Origin: Marisa cornuarietis
Taxonomy: Eukaryota > Mollusca > Gastropoda > Architaenioglossa > Ampullariidae
Reading direction: 5' to 3'
Assembly (NCBI GenBank): GCA_004794655.1
Contig: SMMW01000614.1
Coordinates: 1,614,501 to 1,678,500, forward strand
DNA: 64,000 nucleotides
In this document: positions 49,607 through 60,373 of the stretch, piece after piece
Layout: every line of letters starts with the position of its first letter
Numbering within the stretch: the stretch's first letter is position 1
Made by a program: the position numbers and the translations under genes
Notes under the pieces: generated by a model
The model's input: the letters and a program-made list of their open reading frames with translations, nothing else
The model's database searches: none
Told to the model about the DNA's origin: nothing

Positions 49607-50962
49607 AGTGACTCTTGGTTCACAAGTAAACTAACACGATAGTAAAGGTTGTCCCAGCTTATTGAGACCCTGATATATATATATATATATATCATGGTTA
49701 TAATACATAGTAAACAAAATAGGATTTCAAAGAATTAGAATGACAAAATATGTTTAGCTTACACAGTGATATGATATTGGATTTGCTTACAAGAGATCTG
49801 ATGAGAGCTGTTCCTGTTGTCAAGTATCATTTACGTAGTCAACGCAGCTGTATCCTGGATGTGGAAAAAAGTGCAGCTCAGTCTATGTATCTTTAAAGAA
49901 TGTCGCTGAAAGGTAAGCAAAACAAACTTCTAACACACGCACACACACATATTGCATAGCACAAATACTTGCTAGTAGAAATATGGAGAGAAGGGGAGAA
50001 GAAAGAAGTGGAGGAGGCAGAGAAAAAACCTGACTGTACAATTTGTGTTGAGGGAATTTATGCTTCAAGAAGGAGATTTTGAAATGTGAAATTTAGAGAA
50101 CAAGAAACGTTTGAGGCCTCATACGATTGTTATTTTTCGTGCTCTTGGCTTACCCTTATCCCTGCCTCATTAAGCCACTAACGATTTCTCCCATGTTTAG
50201 TAGTCTACACATCCATACAGCCACTAGAATATCAAGAAACACAAGAAAGCAATGTTTAGCCGCATATCCATATGCTAATACATAATATATTTGCAGTTAT
50301 ATACAAGTACCTTGTATAAATCCATTACAAAGTTATATAATATGATTTCAGATTTTCTGACCTAAACAAGTCTTGGAGTTTTAAAAAAATGCGAGTCATC
50401 AGATTTCCTTGAAAGAACCTGGCTGGGAGATCGTTTCTGAGAAATTCGCATTCATGTCAAAGATCTCGCCTCCAGTTAAAAAAGATAGACTATGGTGTGG
50501 GAAGAGAAGTGCTCTTTCAGGCCTCAGCACTCCTCATTTCAATACATCTTTCTGCTGACTGCACGATACACATGAGACAGAAGCAGATTAAAAAAGAGGA
50601 GATGTACGGTCAGTAAGGCAGACGAAATATTGTTAATACCTATATTATCGATATTAAAGTTTGACCTCCATAGAAAGTGTGAAAGTTAAAGCTAGAAACC
50701 ACGGTTCAAAAATAAATGAACTGTCGCCCTGAACGAAATTATTTCACTATTTCGGTAGACTGGAATCTGACCTTGACTCAGAGAAAGTGCTACATCGCAA
50801 GTTGACAATAAAAACAGTCAAAAGAATCTGCTGAAGAATTTGGGGAAAACGATGCCGTGTACTCCGACTACTTGTCCATTACCTTTATGTTGGTGATTAT
50901 AACACTGTCTTAATAGAGATATTTGCATCTTTTGTTTTGGGGGGTTTCTTGTCCTTTAAATA

Positions 50963-51065
50963 ACTCACTCACTCACTCACTCACTCACTCACTCACTCAC
51001 TCACTCACTCACTCACTCACTCACTCACTCACTCACTCACTCACTCACTCACTCACTCACTCACT
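50963..51065. repeat. (CTCA)n microsatellite
   Basis: About 25 perfect CTCA units. Confidence 0.97.
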
Positions 51066-52064
51066 GTTAGCATAGACCTACACAGTGCTGTGTAAGAGGT
51101 TTTGTTTACACGAGAACTTGAGTGAGCTGTTTCCTGTTGAAAAGTGTCTGTAGCCTATAGTTGGGACCTGGCAGTGCAGCTGCATCCTTGTAGGATCGTG
51201 TGATTGCTGAGTCTGATAATAGTGACACAAGGTCTTCTGTAAGTGTTTAACATGAACTAAAACAACAGCACATAACACACAGCTGACACAACCACACAGG
51301 GATACTGTGAAGGAGGTGTAGACATAGGGAGGAAATGAAAGAGCCACCGGCTGTAGTCTAGACTCTAAAGTGTGGAGTGAATTAATTAGACTTTAGTATC
51401 AGCTGCAAATATCAAACTACGTGATGGAGAAAGACGATGTGAACGATTTTTATTCCTGTCTTTCCTTGTGTCTGGTGCACTGTTATCACGCCTCCCTAAA
51501 CCACCAACACTCTCTCACACTTTAGCAACCAGCACATCTACACACCCACTCAAATATCATCACACTCAGTTCAAGAATGTTCGGCTTCATTAATTTTTTT
51601 CATAAAATAAAAAGCCAATAAAAATATTTATTTTTCTGAAATAACCTGACGTGGATCTCATTCCTGAGAAATTTCTATTCGTGTCAATGATCCAGCATTC
51701 ATTTCTTATAAAGAGATTTTTGTGTGGGAAAGTAAAGCCCTCTGACATTTTAGCATTCATTATTTCAATACACAAACCTGTTGAAATGTTCTCGCTAACT
51801 GTACAACGCTCCCGGTAAACTTCGAAAGGCGAAGATATATACTTGTCAGTGTGCCAGATGAAACATTGTAAATACATAAGCTAGACAGTGAAGTTGACTG
51901 CTGCTTCACCTAGTATCTTATCCACAACGAATCCAAACTGAAAGCCCCAGCACCTCAAGTTAACAGGCTCAACACAAGCTGTTGTCCCCAGTGTGGTGTT
52001 GGATGTTGTGATACACTAACACACAGCACTGACTCTTTGTGTCCCCATGTTTGAAGCACTAAGT

Positions 52065-52108
<44 letters not shown>

Positions 52109-52356
52109 CGTGTGTGCTGTTCTATGAATGTTAGGGTCAACGAGAGGATTTGAGGTTGAGAGGGAAGCCAGAGCAAAGAGACAGGGTCTAATGATGGGTG
52201 GGATGAAGGGTGGAGCGAGGAAAGTAGTAGTAATAATAATGTTACTATTTCTAGAGCTCGTTACATACAGGACTTCATAGGAGCACACTCTACCTGTACA
52301 CACCAAGTTGGTATTCATTCGCCATCACAGTGCTCTCGCTGTTCCCCTTCTCGCTC

Positions 52357-52409
<53 letters not shown>
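52065..52409. repeat. Paired (TG)n and (CA)n tracts
   Basis: TG run at 52065-52104 and CA run at 52361-52409, in inverted relation with a spacing of about 255 nt. They could pair as a long imperfect hairpin. Confidence 0.9.
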
Positions 52410-52410
<1 letters not shown>

Positions 52411-52887
52411 TCATATATTCACACATACAGACACATAAACATACACACACATAAACAGATACAGAGAGAGAGAGAGAGAGGAAGACTTGAAGAAGACTTA
52501 GACTTTATTCAGTTTGAGCCAAAGCACATAACTGAAAAGGGTAAACATAAAACAACTACAAAAAATATTTATATAGGTGTGTTTACTGGCACAGTTGGCA
52601 TTCCAGTTCCAATTACATATAATAAATGCATCCATATTGTAATCTAGCTGATGCCCTGATTCATTAAGGCTCTTGTACATATACACCTTTTGGTGAATCA
52701 CACATACATACATGTCTCTGGCTGTATCTAGTGTAGATCAGAGAGAGAGAGAGGATGTAGTGAGATGTATATTATGAAACAGAGAGACGGCAGGGGGAAT
52801 TGTCTAGAAACAAAAACAAAAAAGTTGAAATGTGCTACTACTACATGGTTTCAAATATATGCAAAGTTTGTGCGCCAGTACTATTCC

Positions 52888-52888
<1 letters not shown>

Positions 52889-52950
<62 letters not shown>
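52889..52950. repeat. (GAT)n microsatellite
   Basis: About 20 GAT units. Confidence 0.97.
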
Positions 52951-52951
<1 letters not shown>

Positions 52952-53420
52952 ATGCTATTACAAAGCAATGTAAAAAATAAGCTTATCGTTTAATTATTGT
53001 TTTTCTTGCTTATAAAGGAACAACACGTGTCTTTACAACCCAAACAATGCTAGTACCTGATAAAATGCTGGGTGTAAAATGTAGCGTCAGTTGTAATAGC
53101 GAACTCTTTCTACCCACATGAACGTTTACCTGTCTTCTTGCACGTGAAATATTTTCATTAGATGTGCAATAGCCTCTTAACACTAAAAGACCTGACAGTT
53201 ACCCAAGTGTTGTTGTTGTTTGTTTGTTTTTTAAACTTATGAGATCTACCTTCTCTGAGAAAAATAGTAATTCACTAGTATAGACACTACATCAAACTTA
53301 TCTTGACAACAGGTGTAGACAACCGACATACAATGAAGTCGTTGAGCACTAAACTAAGATTATTGCTGGATAGCTTAACGGATAGCAAATGTGAGATTTG
53401 AGCACTGTTCTTATTTACTA

Positions 53421-54804
53421 CTACAACGGCCTATAGGGAGGATTTCTATTCCAGGCCTGGATGAGACCCCGAAAACAAGCATATACAGCCTGTAGGATCC
53501 ACAATATCAACAAAAATATGGATTGTAGAAAATCTACACATCGGTCACAAAAGATCCACGGTGTATTTTGGGGTAAGTCATCAATTGTTTTTAATAACTT
53601 TCTGACTGATTCTTCATTCTCAGAGCTCGCTGGTCCGTGGAACAGGATGTACCTACCCGAGGCGTCCTTCAACACGCTTTTCAGTTCGGGACAAACATCC
53701 CTGAGTTCCTCACGAATGTCACGCTCTTGCCGGTCTCCAAAGGTGAAGGCCACCACAAGCCGCCGACAAAGGTCGCGACCCCATATCTTTTTCACTTGCT
53801 GATAGATGGCGAACTCTTCGGCCGTGTAGCGAACATCACAGCGAACAGCCAGCAGAACGGCGTCTGAGGGCGAGTCGAGGAGGTCCTTCCACCTCCTCAC
53901 TTCTGCTTGAATTTCAGCGAACGTGTGGTCCTGATTGACTAGGTCAGGTGTGTCGGTCACCTGGATTAGGCAAACAGCATAATGCAAACAAGAAAATGCA
54001 TATTCAAATGTTCTAAAGGCTGGAAACACGTGTGCTGGACTGAATTAATAGGGTCCAAACGTGCACACAAACAACCACGCACACACACACACACGCGCGC
54101 GCGCGCAGGAACGGGCATATCATACTAGAGATTGAAATAATAAGCTGTATTTATTGCGTAACAATGAACTTGAAATTTTCCAATAAATAAAACAACCAAC
54201 CAACAATCCTACCGCCCAACCAATTACCCAAAAAACCATTCATCCATTCATCCAGTTACCCAGCCAGCCAACCAGTCAAGCAAATAGATTAAATAAATTT
54301 CGGGAAAAAAACAAAGAAAGAAAAGAGAACCCATGCTGTCGTTATTTTAGTTTCAGATAAAAGGTCTTCTACAGTCTTTTTCATCTTACTAGTTGGGTTC
54401 TGTCAAGCAAACGTCCACGCGAGGAAGGTTGGACAGCTGAGATAAGATGTGTGTTAACAGAAGACTTTGTCTCTTGTCCCCTTTTACATGTAATGGAGAA
54501 GCCATATCTTATTAATCAATTCACTTTGCAAAAGAAAGCAAAAGTGAAGTCTGAACTCTCAAAGTTACTACTGAGTTAAATACTTGGCTGCTGGTGATAA
54601 TCTTACTTCAATAGTCCTGCCATTCCTGAGTGAAGATCTTGTTGCCGTGGATACCGTCGTACACGCCATTCCAGTCCCAACAACAAACGCCTTCTGGCGG
54701 AGGATCAAGTTCCCCAGGGAACTTTTACCATTTCCAGTTTTCCCGATGATCAGAATTCTTATCCTCGAATGTCCATGATTCGAACTCATGTTTTGTTTCA
54801 GATT
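53421..54804 (-). CDS. GIMAP-like GTPase, class B, C-terminal membrane segment (exons 54804-54607, 53960-53421)
   Basis: Exon 1, counted from ATG 54789, starts MSSNHGHSRIRILIIGKTGN (P-loop residues 16-24) and ends GRTIE in phase 0 (gtaaga). An acceptor-like gcgcag lies just upstream at 54805, so more 5' exons are possible. Exon 2 starts VTDTPDLVNQ (G3 with Asp for Gly). It continues RCDVRYTAEEFAIY, AFTFGDRQERD in the G4 position, and ends with the hydrophobic run FLQSIFLLILWILQAVYACF at about residues 205-224 of 240. That run is a likely tail anchor, like the C-terminal membrane segments of several vertebrate GIMAPs. There is no CaaX box. Head-to-head with the class A gene at 56182; the ATGs are 1.4 kb apart. 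The 5' part (54573-55300) is duplicated at 62691-63365. Confidence 0.88.
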
Positions 54805-55300
54805 CTGCGCAACAACCAAAACAAACATTAAGATACATGCAGCCATGCAGATAAAACTACTAATTATTTCTCTCTACATTATTAATAAGATTTTTGCCGT
54901 TCTGGTTCTCTCTATCTTCAGTCGCTTTACGATGTCGATCTGTACCTTGAGGAGGGTTAACTAGAAAAGCAAAAAGAAATCACATCTTACATAATCTTAA
55001 ATTATCAAATGTACACACCTTTCAAAAATGTCTAAATTTCAATATGTTAATGAATATACTGAAGGGAATATGATAAATGATATAAAGGAGAAACTTTTGT
55101 AGAAATACAGTTCCTTACTTCGATGCTATTGTCGAACCTTTGAGTGTTGAGAGCAGCCTGGTGTCGATGAGTAGAGTTAGTGAAGCTCAACGTGTGAGTA
55201 TTTCATGCTGCAAACAAGTTGACTTTGTTTTTCGAGTTCAAGGCTGACTACCCCACTGACAGTTGCCAGCCACACAGGATAAAGTGGACACTTCCATACA
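54573..55300 (-). repeat. Segmental duplication, copy 1 (GIMAP 5' block)
   Basis: Collinear with 62691-63365 over roughly 0.7 kb, including intronic stretches such as TCTCTATCTTCAGTCGCTTT and GTACCTTGAGGAGGGTTAAC. An exon-like block near 55135-55262 is broken in this copy by two stops (TAG and TGA), but the P-loop exon is intact. Confidence 0.85.
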
Positions 55301-55909
55301 CATCAGAGAAGCGGAACACTCAAGTATGTGTAGAACACAAACAATCTTGAGCAGGTCACGTCAATCAAGTCTAGTCAGTTGCACACAGAGCTGGTCGCCC
55401 CGCCCACTGCTGACTTTCCGAAAAATTGGGATTTCGACACCGGCACGCAACACCTGCTGACTAAACTGTGACTGTGATAAGCTGGGGACTGAGCTTGTCA
55501 CGTGACAGCAACCGCTGAACTTTAACGGTAAGAAATAATCGTTTTATCTACAAACCGATCTCCACAAAGTGCCTTCATGTTGCTTTAAGTTTTTGTATAA
55601 CGGTGTTTTAGTATCTGCTTCAATATTTTTACAGTATGATTAATGCTACGTTTTCTGACTTCTATGTGTCTGATGGCAACATCAGCAACTTTATCAGTTA
55701 TGTTCATTGTTTAAAGGAGAATATTTGTTGACTTCTGAAATTTAACTCAGTAGACAAGTGTCTTTGCTACACCTTAAACCATCTTGGTAACCGTTTAGCT
55801 GATGCGTGCTTTTTAAATTCGATGCTGATATTTCCTCTGCTGACAAAGCTGTGGCTGTAGCTACAATAAGATGAGTCTAAGACTCTAAGTCGATGTCTGC
55901 CTGCAATGT

Positions 55910-56059
55910 CAGTGGCGTAGGAACCGGGTGGGGGCGAGTAGGGGCAGCCATCCGTTAAAAATGATACTGAGGAGGCAAGAATATGAAAGTTGTTCACTGT
56001 CAGCGTTAAGTCCCCCTCCCTTCCAAAGCCCCAAAGCCGAGCATCTTCCTACGCCACTG
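55910..56059. mobile_element. MITE, 150 bp, with 14-bp terminal inverted repeats
   Basis: Begins CAGTGGCGTAGGAA and ends TTCCTACGCCACTG, perfect 14-nt inverted termini. The CAGTGGCG start is hAT-like. I see no clear target-site duplication. It lies in the shared region between the divergent class B (54789) and class A (56182) genes. A diverged relative is at 49384-49606. Confidence 0.7.
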
Positions 56060-56181
56060 AATTTAATTATCGGTGATTGTATGTACATCTGAAACATACA
56101 AACTAAACTTGTACCTGCTCGCTCAGCTTCACATTCCTTTGAAAGGCTGAATCCGCCATATAAATCTCATTGTGTACAGAG

Positions 56182-56497
56182 ATGGAGGAATTACGGGTTG
56201 TCCTTCTGGGCAAGACCGGAACCGGAAAGAGTTCTCTGGGAAACACACTGCTGGGTCATAAAGCGTTTGCACCTGCCAGTGGGTTGTGCTCCGGTACAGA
56301 AAAATGTCAGTGGGCTGAAGCTTCAGTAGAGGGAATTAACCTTAGTGTGAGTATATTGCTCAGGAGTAACCAGTGACAATACCATCACAATACAGTGCCA
56401 TATAGATGAGAACATAATTTGTTAGTTTATTTCTTTTTCCCATGGAGTCGACGACGACGACGACGATGACGACGACGACGACGACAACGACGACGAC

Positions 56498-56557
<60 letters not shown>

Positions 56558-58786
56558 CTGCCTATTTTAAATTGTATCAGTAAATCGTAGACACGAGCGG
56601 TGACCCATGCTCCAGGTTTCTTTAGTGTGCGCTGATTATCGTTCTGATGAAGGTGACAGACACACCTGGGCTGTGTGACACTCATCGCAGTGAGGATGAT
56701 GTTCTCCTTGAAGTCGGCAAGTCCGTGGCTGTGGCCTGTCCAGGGCCTCACGTTGTCATCATCGTCCTTCGAGGCGATCGTCGCTTTACCAATGTTAGCA
56801 GCCTTGACTAAAAACATTTGCTCATTTAAAACCCGAATAAGCCATTCACATTGAGTTAGATGTTACATACTACCTGCTTATTTTAGACCTTGAGGTGCAT
56901 GCCTTTAAAACTCTCTAGAGCAGGGTGCATTAAGTAAAATACAAGAATGAAGGATCAAAACTCCTGGGATAAGATCTTGCCTCAGGGTATACCAACTTCC
57001 CTTTAAAAAAGAGACACTCTGTATAATCTATTTAATGAATAATTGATAAGGTAAAACATTCAAAACAACTGAATTATTTCTAGCGTTTCGGGTTACCATC
57101 ACCCACTACAATGTACGAGCTTTAAGAGGTTCTCAAAATAAATCGAAATGCATGTAGTGCTGCAGCGTAGTCGCCAGTTAAGAAGGCTCCTAAAAGTCAA
57201 GTGGGGGGGGGGACATTCGCTTTTTATAACTAGGTAAAAACTCAGTGTTTTCTTAAAATTTGGGTGACCACTTCTATTTCATTCTTGAGATACACAAATA
57301 CCACTATAACCATGACAACCAAACCAACCAGCCAAACTCATAACGTAACGTTTGTCCACATCTACTGCTATACCACATTATCATATAGTCACAGGTCTTC
57401 CTTTGAATGAAGTATTGACTACGGAAATGTATCTAGGATATTGAAGTCTGTATTGCTGATCTGTTTCTGTGCACCATGATGTCTGTAGGCGTGTATCTCG
57501 GAATAAAAGGGGTGTGAGTCATATTTTAGGAAGTCATATCTTGCACTAGGCTTTACCCAGTCATTAAGAAAAAAGTGCGCCCTACTATGCCTTTAACAAA
57601 ATATCAGAGTTTGCCTATTCTGGGATGGCTTCTGTTTTTTGTGTGATGACAGGAGGAGTATGATGCTGTGAAGACACTACTGGCTTTGTTTGGTGAGCGT
57701 GTGCGCCGACATCTCATGATCGTCTTCACTGGCGGCGATGAGCTTGCAGACGACATCAGTAAGTTTCTTTATACTCAATGGTACTGCATGTAGATTACAC
57801 CTACGTGGAAGAAGAAAAATTCTTCATGTCATCATCTGCTTGTTCTTTTCTCTCCCTTAACTTCTTAACAGTTTAGGGGGATTTTTTTAATTTCCCTCAT
57901 AGTCCTGTGATGTTTCGACCATCTTGCATATTCAAATAAATCATATAGAGTTAACAGAATACAAACGTTGATAAGTTTATGTCTGTTGTCAACCAGCTAT
58001 ATGAATCTTTTTGTTGTATTACCAGAAAGCATGCAGGTGGCTCTACAACAACAATTAAGTAAAGCTCCTGAAAATCTCAAAGAGGTTTTGTGTGATGCTT
58101 ACAACCGTTACTGCATTGTTTCCAACACTGGGACGTTTGAAACGAGACGAGAGCACGCAAAGGTCGTGTTAAGTAAGATTCAAGTGAGTTTATTATCTCA
58201 CTCATGAAATCCAGAGTAACCGCGTGCTTACTCTAAATATCCTCAAACTGGAGCTTACTTGACCTTTCAGTCTCTTTTGATGTGTTCTTTCCTCTGTGTC
58301 CATTTTAGTCATGAATCAAAAGAAATCCCCCAGAGAAACAAAAAGAAAAATTTTGATACTATTTAAAATAAAGACTTGTGATTTTGGAAGGTTATAAGAA
58401 GGAGAATCTTCTTAACGAAAATATTAAAACAAAGAAGTTTATTTTAAATCAAAATCAGACTGCCGTTGATAAAAATATTTTTTTCTTTGTGTCAGGATGT
58501 GGTTGGAAGAAACAACAGTGAGTACTTCACTAACGAGATGGTTGATGAGTACAACATCAAAGTGCAGTCAATTATTGCTCGCCGCCAGAGAGCTCACCAT
58601 CTGTCAAACAATGCGGCTGTCACAGAAACCAGACAAGCGATTGTTGATGAGAAGGAGGAGCCTGGATTCTTCAATACACTGAAGAACATAGCAAAGAACT
58701 ACATCCTCCCTGTCTTGGCCCCTATCCTCAGTGCGGGAGTATCTGTCGCTGCTGGAGCCCTGATGAAGCGGTGTTCACTGATGTAG
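56182..58786 (+). CDS. GIMAP/AIG1-like GTPase, class A, five coding exons
   Basis: Complete gene of 286 residues. Exons: 56182-56346, 56653-56793, 57653-57758, 58026-58183, 58496-58786; phases agree (0, 0, 1, 0). Exon 1 is MEELRVVLLGKTGTGKSS (P-loop residues 10-18). Exon 2 starts VTDTPGLCDTH (DTPG intact) and ends GDRRFTN, so an extra intron splits the RFT..EE element. Exon 3 starts EEYDAVKTLL and carries VFTGGDEL in the G4 position. Exon 5 has NNSEYFTNEM, then a hydrophobic stretch (ILPVLAPILSAGVSVAAGAL) and the C-terminal CaaX box CSLM. It has three more introns than the other class A genes, so it is either the ancestral form or an intron-gaining lineage. AATAAA lies at 58854-58859. Confidence 0.92.
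56448..56553. repeat. (GAC)n/(GAT)n compound microsatellite in an intron
   Basis: Starts as GAC repeats and shifts to GAT repeats, as expected from GAC to GAT transitions in an expanded tract. It lies in intron 1 of the class A gene at 56182, 100 nt upstream of exon 2. Confidence 0.95.
57480..57600 (+). repeat. Dispersed repeat, copy 2 (intronic)
   Basis: Matches 23955-24080 in block order (see that entry). It lies in intron 2 of the class A gene, just before exon 3. Confidence 0.55.
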
Positions 58787-58853
58787 AAGTCACAAGTAGA
58801 CAACGATATGAAAGGTGGACCGAACACACGAATGACTTGTACTTTCATGGCCG

Positions 58854-58859
58854 AATAAA
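58854..58859 (+). terminator. Polyadenylation signal AATAAA
   Basis: 68 nt after the stop of the class A gene at 56182-58786. Confidence 0.55.
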
Positions 58860-60314
58860 TGAATTTAGGCAACAAACCACGAGACAAGTCAAAACAAGCA
58901 ATCAAACATTCTGGCTACCTTACCTTGCTACAAAGGTAACAAGTTGGGTAAAGTTAAGGAATAGTGAGTTATTGAACTTCCTCAATGGTCACGTGGTGTG
59001 CACGCTTATGCGTTTTGTCAAGTAGTAAAACAGTCATTATCAGCATCCATTTGTAAATATAAAATAAAAAGGCAATACTGGAAATTAACCATAGAATAAA
59101 AAGAATCACAGAGTTTACCTTAAAGAAACGCAATTTAAATTTGTTGATATTTTATTAACAGCAATACACGTAGAAGAATTAACTCAAATGCACCAACTTA
59201 GTAACAGACAATCAATAATAATAAACGTGGACTGCAATGTCCGTGACTGCTGCCCATTACATTTTGATCTGAAGAAGATTTACTTATCAGTCTGTTGAGT
59301 GTATTCAGTCTGGACCATTTAACAGTGAGTTAGTTAAAGAAATCTGTGCATGTCTTCTAGTCAAATGGAGAAACATCACTCAGGGTGCCGTTTTCAAGAA
59401 GCAATTTTTTTTGCCCAGAAAATGAAACGGTTAATCATAGCACAACAAATTTGAACTTTATTTAGAAGTTCCGAATGAAGTTAAAATAAATAATTACAAA
59501 TATTACTGACGCGTAACAGAACTCTTCAGTATAGCAGAGCAACTTTCTCCTGCTTTCCAGCAAGTGAGAATGCCGATGTTTGAAGGCTTATATTTTTAAA
59601 ATTAACCATAATTATGTACTTATATATTTGGAATTATTATTTTAAAACGAACGTAACCCGGTCATAAAGAAAGAATGTTGCACTCGGCTTGTCCTTTAAA
59701 GGTTTCTGCTTCTAGTGAATCTGTAGAGTCCAGTCTAGTTCAATTGTCTCCTTCATGTCTAGTTTTATATTCTCTGCATTTTGCTAGAAGCCACATGTGG
59801 GTAGAAAGTACACAGCACGGCACACATCTACTGGAAATGAATGAGTCATGTGACTGAGGTCCGCAAGTGCCTTTAATATTTCTGATATACATGCACATAG
59901 CGTTTATGACTGACCCACTTGATTCGTAAGACTTTCCCTCAGAAAACCACTGGAGTAGATGAGTGCAGCTGTGGTAGTAAACAAGTCTCCCAACCTCCGG
60001 TATGATTTTTGAGAAACTGCACTCACTTGCTCGCTTTTGGCCTCGTGTGTACTTGTGTATGTTGACGCCCAACACAGGAATGCACCTCGAATTTTTCAGG
60101 AAGGCTGAGCTAAAGATATATTCTTGCTGAAAGTTTCTTTAGACGCATAACTTTTTGAACTAGAAGCTTATCGTCGGTCATGACCGGTTATTTAGGCATG
60201 TGATGTAAACTGAACACATGCTCTCTCTCTCTATCTTTCTCTCTCTCTCTCACACACACACATACAAACGAATGAACACTAGGTGGTTATAGACTTTTTG
60301 AGCAACCGACAGCA

Positions 60315-60316
<2 letters not shown>

Positions 60317-60370
<54 letters not shown>
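60317..60370. repeat. (TG)n microsatellite
   Basis: About 27 TG units. Confidence 0.97.

Positions 60371-60373
<3 letters not shown>

Larger units (their letters stand above)
49171..53420. other. Intergenic, microsatellite-rich, no gene
   Basis: Contains the decayed MITE at 49384-49606, (CTCA)n at 50963-51065, TG and CA runs at 52065-52104 and 52361-52409, and (GAT)n at 52889-52950. No ORF with domain content. Confidence 0.45.

Noticed and set aside
56422..56817. Poly-Ser minus-strand ORF
   Set aside because: Translation of the GAC/GAT repeat on the opposite strand to exon 2 of the class A gene.
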